Source: Candidatus Latescibacterota bacterium (GTDB lineage Bacteria; Krumholzibacteriota; Krumholzibacteriia; WVZY01; JAKEHA01). From it: a stretch of DNA of 15,161 nucleotides. Positions within the stretch are counted from its first letter, which is position 1. Each line of letters starts with the position of its first letter. The position numbers and the translations under genes are program-made. This document shows positions 1-6,638 of the stretch, piece after piece. A model generated the notes under the pieces. It saw nothing but the letters and a program-made list of their open reading frames with translations, was not told the DNA's origin and searched no databases. The stretch is taken from NCBI GenBank assembly GCA_022615275.1, contig JAKEHA010000145.1:1-15161 (forward strand). The letters run 5' to 3'.

Positions 1-351
1 CCGCTCGCGCACGGCGAGGGTCGCTTCGTGACGGCGAACGAAAGTGTGCGCGCGCACTTCGAAAAGGGCGACGGAGTCGCGCTGACGTATTGCAGCGCGC
101 GCGGCGAGACCGCGCAGCGGTTCCCCGAGAATCCCAACGGCGCGCAATTCGCGATCGCGGCGCTGACCAACCCACGAGGCAACGTGCTCGCGATCATGCC
201 GCACCCCGAGCGGGGCGCGTGGGCGCACCAGGTGCCGCGTCGCGTCGGCGGCACCTGGGGACGAAGCCGCGACGGCGTCGGACCGAAGGACCTCTACGCG
301 GCGGGTCCGGGACGCGGGTTCTTCGAATCGCTGCGAAGGGCGATTGCATGA
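1..351 (+). CDS. purQ: Phosphoribosylformylglycinamidine synthase subunit PurQ, 3' fragment
   Basis: This is the C-terminal 116 residues of the glutamine amidotransferase subunit of FGAM synthase, which hydrolyses glutamine and passes ammonia to PurL in step 4 of purine synthesis. The frame is open from the window edge. Visible PurQ signatures are AHGEGRF near the start, a NPNG motif, and MPHPERG, which holds the His and Glu of the class I amidotransferase triad (window residues 68 and 70). The nucleophilic Cys lies upstream of the window. The tail after PHPER is about 45 residues and ends in a FFESLRRAIA helix, a longer form than the compact Bacillus type. Its TGA overlaps the next ATG (ATGA, 348-351), so the two genes are probably translationally coupled. 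The family assignment is firm; the full length is unknown. Confidence 0.93.
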   Translation, partial: PLAHGEGRFVTANESVRAHFEKGDGVALTYCSARGETAQRFPENPNGAQFAIAALTNPRGNVLAIMPHPERGAWAHQVPRRVGGTWGRSRDGVGPKDLYAAGPGRGFFESLRRAIA

Positions 352-1256
352 ACAAGATGGGGCTTCGAGAGTTGGCCGCGTCGCAAGTGCGAAAGCACCC
401 GCTCCTGGTCAGAGTTCTGCGACGGGCCGCCCACGAGGTGTCTCCGGAGACGGTGGTTCTCCTGGACTACCCCCTCGCGTCGCGGCAACGGTGGGACGAG
501 GACCATCCTCATCAGAGACTGCACGAGATCCTCGACGGAGACCGGGCTGTCTATCGAGCCAACCTGCAGTCCTTCTTGCCTCTTGCGGATCGTCTGGTGA
601 CGATTCCGGAGCGGCGCACCCCGACCACCCCGCCCGCCGAGCCCTGCTGGGTGAACGGTTGGATGCCCGCGTTGGACGGAGTCGCGCTCTACGGTTTCGT
701 CGCGACCCGCAAGCCGAGGCTCTACGTGGAAGTCGGCTCCGGCAACTCGACCAAGTTCGCGCGCCGGGCCATCAACGATCACGGCCTGCAAACCAAGATC
801 GTGTCCATCGATCCGCACCCGCGTGCGGAGATCGACGCGATTTGCGACGAAGTCGTTCGCAAGCCGGTCGAAGAGGTGGACCTCGAACTGTTCGACCGCC
901 TGGGCGCGGACGACATACTCTATGTCGACAATTCGCACCGCGTGTTCATGAACTCCGACGCGACCACGATCTTTCTGGACGTTTTCCCGAGATTGAGGAC
1001 CGGCGTGCTGGTCGAGATACACGACGTCACCCTGCCCTTCGACTACCCGGCGTCGTGGATCCATCGTTACTACTCGGAGCAATACCTGTTGGCGGCGTAT
1101 CTCCTGGCGGAGGGGAAGCGGTTCGAGGTGGTTTTGCCCAATGCGTTCATCGCACACGACCCGGAGTTGAAACGCGTGCTGGCCCCGCTCTGGGAGCGCG
1201 CCGAAATGAAGAACGTCGCGACGCACGGCGCTTCCTTCTGGCTCGAGATCCGATAG
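348..1256 (+). CDS. Class I SAM-dependent methyltransferase-like protein
   Basis: A 302-residue protein with a Rossmann-type SAM-binding core. Motif I is VEVGSGNSTKF (residues 127-137), motif II is the acidic strand end SIDPHPR (Asp155), and a later strand gives LYVDNSH (Asp194-His197), followed by a GVLVEIHDV strand and an aromatic C-terminal half. This resembles the Methyltransf_24-like family seen in bacterial sugar or small-molecule modification loci. The substrate cannot be told from sequence. The start at 348 overlaps the purQ stop by four bases and has GAAGGG seven bases upstream; an in-frame ATG at 357 is a less likely alternative. The 120 residues before the core have no recognised domain. 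The gene sits inside a purine operon without an obvious pathway role, so it may be a passenger, or may act on a nucleotide-linked substrate. Confidence 0.85.
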   Translation: MNKMGLRELAASQVRKHPLLVRVLRRAAHEVSPETVVLLDYPLASRQRWDEDHPHQRLHEILDGDRAVYRANLQSFLPLADRLVTIPERRTPTTPPAEPCWVNGWMPALDGVALYGFVATRKPRLYVEVGSGNSTKFARRAINDHGLQTKIVSIDPHPRAEIDAICDEVVRKPVEEVDLELFDRLGADDILYVDNSHRVFMNSDATTIFLDVFPRLRTGVLVEIHDVTLPFDYPASWIHRYYSEQYLLAAYLLAEGKRFEVVLPNAFIAHDPELKRVLAPLWERAEMKNVATHGASFWLEIR

Positions 1257-1272
1257 GACGGTTCGACTTCGC

Positions 1273-1977
1273 ATGCCCTCACTGACCTCCATCGACGCCC
1301 GACTCCTGGTCGGCCTGCGCGGCCCCGACCTGACCGCCTCGACCGCCCGTTTGGCGCTGGTCGAGAAGATGGGTTTCGGCGACCGGCTTTCCGGCCTCAA
1401 GCGGTGGGATTTCTTCCACCTGCTTCTTGAGTCCGGTGGCCAACCAGAGGCCGTCGTAGACGGCCTCAAGAAGACCCTGGCGCGCCAGAGCACGTTCTAT
1501 AACCGCAATAAGCACATGTACTCGCTCGAGTGCCGGTGGGATTCGGAGACCCGCCTGGACGGCCCCTCGCACGCCGATCTGGCGAAGCGCTTCGGGCAGT
1601 CATTGGGTAACGCGGGGGGCTCTGGCACAGATTTCGATGGAAAGCCGGGGAGCAAAGCCGATATTCTGAATGCGTCTCCGGTTTTTTTGGTCGAGGTGTT
1701 CGTCCAAGACGACGACTCGGCCGGCCGGGACGGCATCGCCGCCAAACTCACCCGAGAGCTATCGGCGCCAGATGGGCTAGGGACCGTCACGGTCCGGTGC
1801 CCCGGACGAGCCACCGTATGGTGGCTCGCGATAGTTGCTTCGGACGACCAGGCGGCGGTGGAAACGGCCAGACAGATCGCGGTGACGAAACGGCGCGACC
1901 AGGGGCTTCTCCTGAACCCCAATTACCAAAGCGCCGAGTTCGTCTCCGCCGGAAGGATCGAGCGGGTGCGCTCATGA
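1273..1977 (+). CDS. Tandem PurS-like protein (possible fused PurS dimer)
   Basis: I do not recognise this 234-residue protein as a named family, but both halves follow the PurS pattern. Residues 8-88 show a strand (ARLLVGLRG), a helix ending LVEKMGFGDRL, a strand pair around LKRWDFFHLLLES and a helix running into RQSTFYNRNKHMYSLE. Residues 136-226 repeat this: VFLVEVFVQ, a RDGIAAKLTRELS helix, TVTVRC plus TVWWLAIVAS, then a helix ending LLLNPNYQSAEF, close to the 'LL-NP-x-x-E-x-Y' end of PurS. A Gly/Ser/Asp-rich linker (89-135) joins them. PurS (about 80 aa) works as a dimer bridging PurL and PurQ, and the N-terminal domain of single-chain FGAM synthase resembles such a dimer, so a covalent PurS pair is plausible. 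Position between purQ and purF, with an ATGA overlap into purF, supports a purine role. AGGACGG lies 11 bases upstream of the ATG. Confidence 0.6.
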   Translation: MPSLTSIDARLLVGLRGPDLTASTARLALVEKMGFGDRLSGLKRWDFFHLLLESGGQPEAVVDGLKKTLARQSTFYNRNKHMYSLECRWDSETRLDGPSHADLAKRFGQSLGNAGGSGTDFDGKPGSKADILNASPVFLVEVFVQDDDSAGRDGIAAKLTRELSAPDGLGTVTVRCPGRATVWWLAIVASDDQAAVETARQIAVTKRRDQGLLLNPNYQSAEFVSAGRIERVRS

Positions 1978-3374
1978 TCGAGTCGCTCCACGAGGAGTGC
2001 GGTGTGTTCGGGATTTATGACTCCGAGGGTGCGGCTGAAAGCACGTTCCTCGGGTTGTACGCCCTACAGCACCGCGGTCAAGAGGGCGCCGGCATCGTCT
2101 CCACCGACGGCGACCGGATGTACGAGCACAAAGGGATGGGTCTCGTCGCGCACGTGTTCGACGAGGACTCCATCGCTCGTCTCGAGGGGAAAGCCGCCAT
2201 CGGTCACAACCGCTACTCGACGACCGGGCTGCCACGCGTGGCGAACATCCAGCCGCTCTTGGTGGACTGCCGGGTCGGGAAACTCGCCCTCGCGCACAAC
2301 GGAAACCTCGTCAACGCCCGCGAGCTTCGATCGCAAATGGAAGCCACGGGGTCCATCTTCAATACCACGATGGACAGCGAGGTCATTCTCCACCTCATCG
2401 CGCGCAGCAAGGAAGAGACTCTCGATTCGATGATCGTCGACGCGGTGCAGCAACTGCGGGGTGCGTTCTCCGTTCTCTTATTGACGAAGGACTCACTCAT
2501 CGCCGTTCGCGACCCGCAGTCGTTCCGGCCGCTCTGTATGGGCGTCAAGGGTGATGCAACCATCATCACCAGCGAATCCTGTGCGCTGGACATCATCGGC
2601 GCCGAATACGTTCGAGACATCGAGCCAGGGGAACTCGTCATCGTAGACGAGCGGGGGATTCGGTCTCGAAAGGCGTTCGAACCCCAGCAGCAGGCCAAGT
2701 GCATATTCGAGTTCATCTACTTCTCGCGTCCGGACAGCAAGGTGTTCGGGGAAAACGTCGACAAGGTTCGTCGCAAGCTGGGCGTGGTCCTGGCCAAGAA
2801 CCACCCGGTCGACGCCGACATCGTCATCTCTGTGCCGGACTCGAGCAATACGTCGAGTTTGGGGTTCGCCCAGGCCTCGGGCATTCCGTTCGAGATCGGG
2901 CTGATTCGGAATCACTACGTCGGGCGTACGTTCATCCAACCCAGCCAGCGCCTCCGCGATGGAACGGTGCGGCTGAAATTCAACACGGTGGACGGTGTGC
3001 TGAAGGGAAAGCGGGTAGTGGTGGTGGACGACTCGATCGTTCGTGGTTCCACGATGAAGAAACTCGTTGCCATGCTCCGAAAGGCCGGTGCGAAGGAAGT
3101 CCACCTGCGCATCGCGTCTCCCCCCGTCAAGTTCCCCTGCTTCTACGGGATCGATATGCCGTCGCGAAGCGAGCTGATCGCGTCGTCGACGTCCGTCGAA
3201 GGCATCCGCCAGTACCTCGGGGTCGAAAGCCTCGAGTACCTGACCATCGCGGACCTTCGTTCGGTCGTCGACGATCCGGATCATTTTTGCAACGCGTGCT
3301 TCAGCGGCGAGTATCCGATTCCGATGGCGTCCGGCCTGAACAAGTCCGTGTTCGAAGACTCCGCCGTCGCCTGA
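1974..3374 (+). CDS. purF: Amidophosphoribosyltransferase (Fe-S, propeptide-bearing type)
   Basis: A 466-residue enzyme that makes 5-phosphoribosylamine from PRPP and glutamine, the committed step of purine synthesis. The N-terminus MIESLHEECGVFGI carries an 8-residue propeptide before Cys9, the Ntn-hydrolase nucleophile of the glutaminase domain (residues 9 to about 235). The phosphoribosyltransferase domain follows, with the PRPP loop VVVVDDSIVRGST at 348-360. Four cysteines (243, 389, 439, 442) match the spacing of the 4Fe-4S ligands in the Bacillus subtilis class, so the enzyme should be an autoprocessed, oxygen-sensitive Fe-S type rather than the E. coli type. The ATG at 1974 overlaps the preceding TGA by four bases. 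A longer in-frame reading from 1797 runs inside the upstream gene and does not fit the required N-terminal Cys region. Confidence 0.97.
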   Translation: MIESLHEECGVFGIYDSEGAAESTFLGLYALQHRGQEGAGIVSTDGDRMYEHKGMGLVAHVFDEDSIARLEGKAAIGHNRYSTTGLPRVANIQPLLVDCRVGKLALAHNGNLVNARELRSQMEATGSIFNTTMDSEVILHLIARSKEETLDSMIVDAVQQLRGAFSVLLLTKDSLIAVRDPQSFRPLCMGVKGDATIITSESCALDIIGAEYVRDIEPGELVIVDERGIRSRKAFEPQQQAKCIFEFIYFSRPDSKVFGENVDKVRRKLGVVLAKNHPVDADIVISVPDSSNTSSLGFAQASGIPFEIGLIRNHYVGRTFIQPSQRLRDGTVRLKFNTVDGVLKGKRVVVVDDSIVRGSTMKKLVAMLRKAGAKEVHLRIASPPVKFPCFYGIDMPSRSELIASSTSVEGIRQYLGVESLEYLTIADLRSVVDDPDHFCNACFSGEYPIPMASGLNKSVFEDSAVA

Positions 3375-3452
3375 CGGTTCTTAGGAGATTCGCGCGCGCG
3401 ATTGCCGAGAGGCCGTTGAGCCCCGGCGGTTCCGGTCGTTTGCAACAACAAC

Positions 3453-3469
3453 GCGCGGGTGTGCCGCGC
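3453..3469 (+). repeat. GC hairpin immediately upstream of the DUF2344 start
   Basis: GCGCGG (3453-3458), a 5-base loop GTGTG, then CCGCGC (3464-3469) form a perfect 6-bp stem. It ends five bases before the GTG start at 3475, where a Shine-Dalgarno site would normally lie. No T-tract follows, so it does not look like a terminator. The rest of the 100-base gap after purF has no other clear signal apart from the short palindrome TCGCGCGCGCGA near 3389. Confidence 0.45.
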
Positions 3470-3474
3470 ACAGT

Positions 3475-4155
3475 GTGAAAATTAGGATCCAGTTCGAGAA
3501 GCTGGGAACGGTTCGCTTTACGTCCCACAAGGACGTCGTTCGTATGTTCGAGCGGGCCTTCGCCGCGGCCGGTGTACCGGTCGCGTGGAGCGAAGGCTTC
3601 CACCCGCACATGCGCATGTCCTTCGGTCCGCCTTTGCGGACCGGGTGGGAGAGTCGCGAAGAGTACATGGACATCACCATGGAGGACTTCACCTCTGCTG
3701 GGATGGACGATTTCGCCGCTCTCGTGAACGAAAAGCTGCCCGAAGGGCTCGTGGTCAATCGCGTCGTCGCGATCGACGACCGCACGCCCAAGCTCGCGTC
3801 GGACATGAGCGCCGTGTCGCTCGAAGTATCCGTCGCGGCCGACGACGCCGGGACGGACGCGAGGGCCGTTTCCAGCCGCATCTCGAATCGGTTCCTCACT
3901 AACAACCATGCCGAGACAGTACCCCGGGTGCGGGAGGCGGACGTCGTCCAATCAGAGGACGCGCTCCGCATCCGCTACACGTCGACCATGCAAAACGGTC
4001 GCATCGTCACCCCGGAGGACGTGGTCTCGGCCGCAATCGGAGATCCCGAGTCGTTTCGCGTGCCAATCAAAGTCGTGCGTCTCGCACAATTCGTGGCCCG
4101 CGGCGACCGGCTGGTCTCTCCGCTCGACGAAGGAGTCGTGCAAGCAAGCGTATGA
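3475..4155 (+). CDS. TIGR03936-type radical SAM-associated protein (DUF2344)
   Basis: A 226-residue cytoplasmic protein of the DUF2344 family, which is normally encoded next to, or fused to, a B12-binding-domain radical SAM protein. Its function is not established. Family marks are the N-terminus KIRIQFEKLGTVRFTSHKD, the helix RMFERAFAAAGVPVAWSEGF and the motif GFHPHMRMSFGPPL (residues 41-54), where the His residues and SFGPPL are conserved. The GTG at 3475 is chosen because it places the KIRIQFEK strand exactly at the N-terminus; the next in-frame ATG would remove it. No Shine-Dalgarno sequence is visible and a GC hairpin lies just upstream. The last codons overlap the RNase gene (ATGA at 4152-4155), a family-typical partnership. 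The usual radical SAM gene is not directly upstream; purF is there instead. Confidence 0.88.
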   Translation: MKIRIQFEKLGTVRFTSHKDVVRMFERAFAAAGVPVAWSEGFHPHMRMSFGPPLRTGWESREEYMDITMEDFTSAGMDDFAALVNEKLPEGLVVNRVVAIDDRTPKLASDMSAVSLEVSVAADDAGTDARAVSSRISNRFLTNNHAETVPRVREADVVQSEDALRIRYTSTMQNGRIVTPEDVVSAAIGDPESFRVPIKVVRLAQFVARGDRLVSPLDEGVVQASV

Positions 4156-5840
4156 AAGAAGTTCTGATCAATTCGACCTCGCAGGAGGTGCGGGCCGCCA
4201 TCGTTGAAGAAGGCGAGCTCGTCGAGTTCATGGTGGAGCGCGCGGCGACGCGGCGCCTGGTGGGCGACATCTACCTGGGTCGCGTGAACGCGATCCTCCC
4301 CGGCATCCAGGCCGCGTTCGTCGACATCGGCTACGAGAAGGCGGGGTTCCTCCACGCGAGCGACCTCGTGCCGGACACCGAGGGGATGGAAGGCGAAGTC
4401 GACGTCGACGAGGACGACGACGGACGGCGCGGTCGCGGTCGCGACGACGAAGACGATCGCGATGACCGCGGTGACCGTGGCGGTCGCGGCGATCGCAACG
4501 ATCGCAACGGGCGCCGCGACGACAACCGCCGCGGCGGGCGAGGGCGCGACGATCGCGGGGGCCGCGACGATCGCGGACGGCGCGAGCCGCGCGACCGGCC
4601 CGCCGTGCAGCCCATCGAGAAGATGCTGACCAAGGGCCAGGAGGTCTTGGTCCAGGTGACCAAGGAAGCCATCGGCACCAAGGGCCCGCGTCTCACCACG
4701 CAGGTCTCCCTGCCGGGCCGCCACGTCGTCTACATGCCCAACAGCGATTATCTCGGGATATCGCGGCGGATCGAATCGCGTCAGGAACGCGCGCGCTTGC
4801 GGACACTCATCTCGAAGAAGAAGCCGCCCAACTGTGCCGTCATCGCGCGCACCGCGTGTGAAGGCGTGGAAGACAAACAGATTGTTGCCGACATTAACTA
4901 CCTGCACAAGCTCTGGCAGGAAATTCGGAGGCGTGCGGAGAAAGCCCAGGCGCCAGAGCTTGTGCATGAAGAGGTCGGCATGGTGGTCGGCATGGTGCGC
5001 GACTTGATCGCCGAGGATATCGACAAGATCTGGATGGACAACGAGCGCGAGTACCGCCGGCTCGTGCGCCACTTGCGACAGGTGAGCCCCGAGCTCGCGT
5101 CGCGCACACTCCTGTTTCGCGACAAGACGCCCATCTTCGAGAAGTACAACATCGAGAACGAGATCGAGAAGACGCTCGAGCGCAAGGTGTGGCTCAAGAA
5201 GGGGGGCTACCTCGTGTTCGACCAGACCGAAGCCATGGTCGTGGTCGACGTCAACACCGGTCGCTTCGTGGGCAAGCGCGACCAGGAGGAGACCATCCTC
5301 GAGACCAACCTGCTGGCGGCGCGCGAAGTGCCGAGGCAGTTGCGGCTCCGCGACATCGGCGGCATCATCGTCATCGACTTCATCGACATGGAGAGCGAGG
5401 CCAACAAGAAGAAGGTATTGGCCGAGCTGCGCAACCACTTGCGCCGCGACCGCTCGCGCGCGAAGGCGTTCGCCATCAGCGACCTGGGGCTGGTCGAAAT
5501 CAGTCGCAAGCGCGTGCGGCCGTCGTTGCTGCATTTCTTGAGCGAAGAGTGCCCCTACTGCCGCGGCACCGGCAAGGTGCTCTCGTTCGACACCCTGGCC
5601 AACAAGGTCGAGCGGCAGATTCACCGCATCGGACAGCGGACCAAGGAGCGCCGCATTCAATTACGCGTCAACACGTCGTTCGGCGTGTTCTTGGAAGAAC
5701 AGCGCGGCACCATGCTGGAGGCGCTCGAGAAGCAGTACCGGATGCGCATCGAGATACAGGACGACCCGCGGCTGCACCGCGAGGACTTCAAGCTGGTCTC
5801 GCTGTCGAACTTCCGGGATTTGGTGGCGGAGGCTGGGTAG
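4152..5840 (+). CDS. rng: Ribonuclease E/G family endoribonuclease
   Basis: A 562-residue single-strand-specific endoribonuclease acting in rRNA maturation and mRNA decay. It starts MKEVLINSTSQEVRAAIVEEG and continues into an S1 domain (GDIYLGRVNAILPGIQAAF, FVDIGYEKAGFLHASD). The S1 domain is interrupted by a charged insert (about residues 75-150) and resumes at KGQEVLVQVTKE. The catalytic metal ligands are Asp366 in VVVDVNTGR and Asp409 in IVIDFIDM. Cys467 and Cys470 in ECPYCRGTGKV form the Zn-link. The spacings (366 to 409, and 366 to 467) equal those of RNase E Asp303, Asp346 and Cys404, giving a net offset of +63 that the insert largely explains. There is no long C-terminal degradosome scaffold, so it is RNase G-like in layout. 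The start overlaps the DUF2344 stop by four bases. Confidence 0.96.
   Translation: MKEVLINSTSQEVRAAIVEEGELVEFMVERAATRRLVGDIYLGRVNAILPGIQAAFVDIGYEKAGFLHASDLVPDTEGMEGEVDVDEDDDGRRGRGRDDEDDRDDRGDRGGRGDRNDRNGRRDDNRRGGRGRDDRGGRDDRGRREPRDRPAVQPIEKMLTKGQEVLVQVTKEAIGTKGPRLTTQVSLPGRHVVYMPNSDYLGISRRIESRQERARLRTLISKKKPPNCAVIARTACEGVEDKQIVADINYLHKLWQEIRRRAEKAQAPELVHEEVGMVVGMVRDLIAEDIDKIWMDNEREYRRLVRHLRQVSPELASRTLLFRDKTPIFEKYNIENEIEKTLERKVWLKKGGYLVFDQTEAMVVVDVNTGRFVGKRDQEETILETNLLAAREVPRQLRLRDIGGIIVIDFIDMESEANKKKVLAELRNHLRRDRSRAKAFAISDLGLVEISRKRVRPSLLHFLSEECPYCRGTGKVLSFDTLANKVERQIHRIGQRTKERRIQLRVNTSFGVFLEEQRGTMLEALEKQYRMRIEIQDDPRLHREDFKLVSLSNFRDLVAEAG
4380..4600 (+). repeat. Low-complexity Arg/Asp/Gly/Asn insert in the RNase S1 region
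   Basis: This stretch encodes about 75 residues built almost only from Asp, Arg, Gly and Asn: an acidic lead (VDVDEDDDG), then imperfect RGD/RDDR/RGG/NDRN units, ending before RDRPAVQPIEKML. At the DNA level short units recur, for example GCGACGATCGCGG at 4546-4558 and again at 4564-4576, and GATCGCAAC twice near 4491-4507. The reading frame is kept throughout. It is likely a disordered, surface-exposed loop, possibly RNA-binding like RGG tracts. Confidence 0.8.
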
Positions 5841-5843
5841 GCG

Positions 5844-5861
5844 CCGCCGCGATAGCGGCGG
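5844..5861 (+). repeat. Perfect 7-bp GC hairpin between rng and the SDR gene
   Basis: CCGCCGC (5844-5850), loop GATA, GCGGCGG (5855-5861). It begins three bases after the rng stop and ends before the AGGAGG of the next gene. There is no T-run, so it is more likely a processing or mRNA 3'-end stabilising structure than a classical terminator. Confidence 0.5.
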
Positions 5862-5882
5862 ATCGACTAGGAGGAGCGCGCG

Positions 5883-6587
5883 ATGAATATCAGGAACGCA
5901 AGAATTCTCGTCACCGGCGGAAGCCTGGGCATCGGCCGCGCGACCGCGCAGGTCTTGGCGGAGGCCGGCGCGCGCGTTGCCATCACCGGGCGCCACGAAG
6001 AGCGCTTGGTCAAGGCGGCGACCGCGATGGGTGCCGTGCCCATCGTGGCGGACGCCGGCAACCCGCGCGACATCGATCGAACGTTCGAAGAGGTTCGCGC
6101 GCGGCTCGGCGGCCTCGATGGCTTGATCAACAACGCCGGGATCGGCGAATTCGCCGACTTGGAATCCGTGACCTTCGAAGAGTTCGAGAAGGTATTCCGC
6201 GTGAACGTCTACGGCGCGGCCTTGATGGGCGCGCGCGCCGCGTCCGTGTTCAAGGCGCAGAAGTCCCACGGGCACATTGTCAATATCGGCTCGACCGCGG
6301 GGCTCAAGGGCTTCGCCGGCGGCAGCGTCTACGTGGCCTCGAAGTTCGCCCTGCGCGGCATGACCGAGTGCTGGCAGGCCGAGCTTCGCAAGCACAACAT
6401 CCGCGTGACGCTGGTGGCACCCAGCGAAGTGGCGACCGCCTTCGGTCGCGAAGACGGCAAGGAGCGCACCGCACCGCCCAACAAGCTCACTTCGATGGAG
6501 ATCGCGTACGCGATCAAGTCGGTCTTGGAGCTCGACGACCGCGCGATGATCCCGGAACTATCCGTGTGGGCGACGAATCCGTGGTGA
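5883..6587 (+). CDS. Short-chain dehydrogenase/reductase (SDR)
   Basis: A 234-residue classical SDR oxidoreductase; the substrate is unknown. The N-terminal cofactor motif is TGGSLGIG (residues 11-18), and a basic residue after the second strand (ITGRHEERL) suggests NADP(H). NNAG lies at 83-86, the catalytic Ser at 137 (NIGSTAG) and the YxxxK pair at Tyr150 and Lys154 in YVASK. The C-terminal VAPSEVATAF follows the usual PG-type substrate-loop region, with PS in place of PG. An ideal AGGAGG (5869-5874) sits eight bases before the ATG, so the start is firm. The gene lies 42 bases after rng on the same strand and may be cotranscribed, though the better ribosome site suggests independent translation. 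It converges on the HNH gene, with only 51 bases between the two stops. Confidence 0.92.
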   Translation: MNIRNARILVTGGSLGIGRATAQVLAEAGARVAITGRHEERLVKAATAMGAVPIVADAGNPRDIDRTFEEVRARLGGLDGLINNAGIGEFADLESVTFEEFEKVFRVNVYGAALMGARAASVFKAQKSHGHIVNIGSTAGLKGFAGGSVYVASKFALRGMTECWQAELRKHNIRVTLVAPSEVATAFGREDGKERTAPPNKLTSMEIAYAIKSVLELDDRAMIPELSVWATNPW

Positions 6588-6638
6588 CGCGCCTGGGGCG
6601 GTCAACCGGATCGTGATCCCGCGGCACGCGTCAAACGG

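Noticed and set aside
4546..4576. Short repeated units in the RNase gene considered as CRISPR-like or tandem repeats
   Set aside because: The units are imperfect, contiguous and in frame, encoding a charged low-complexity segment; there are no spacers.
3975..5660. 561-codon open frame on the minus strand across the RNase gene
   Set aside because: It is antisense to the well-supported RNase E/G gene, is rich in repetitive His/Asp/Val/Ala, and shows no domain. Long antisense frames are expected in GC-rich DNA.
5844..5861. Hairpin after rng read as a rho-independent terminator
   Set aside because: No T-run follows the stem, and the next gene's ribosome site begins directly after it.
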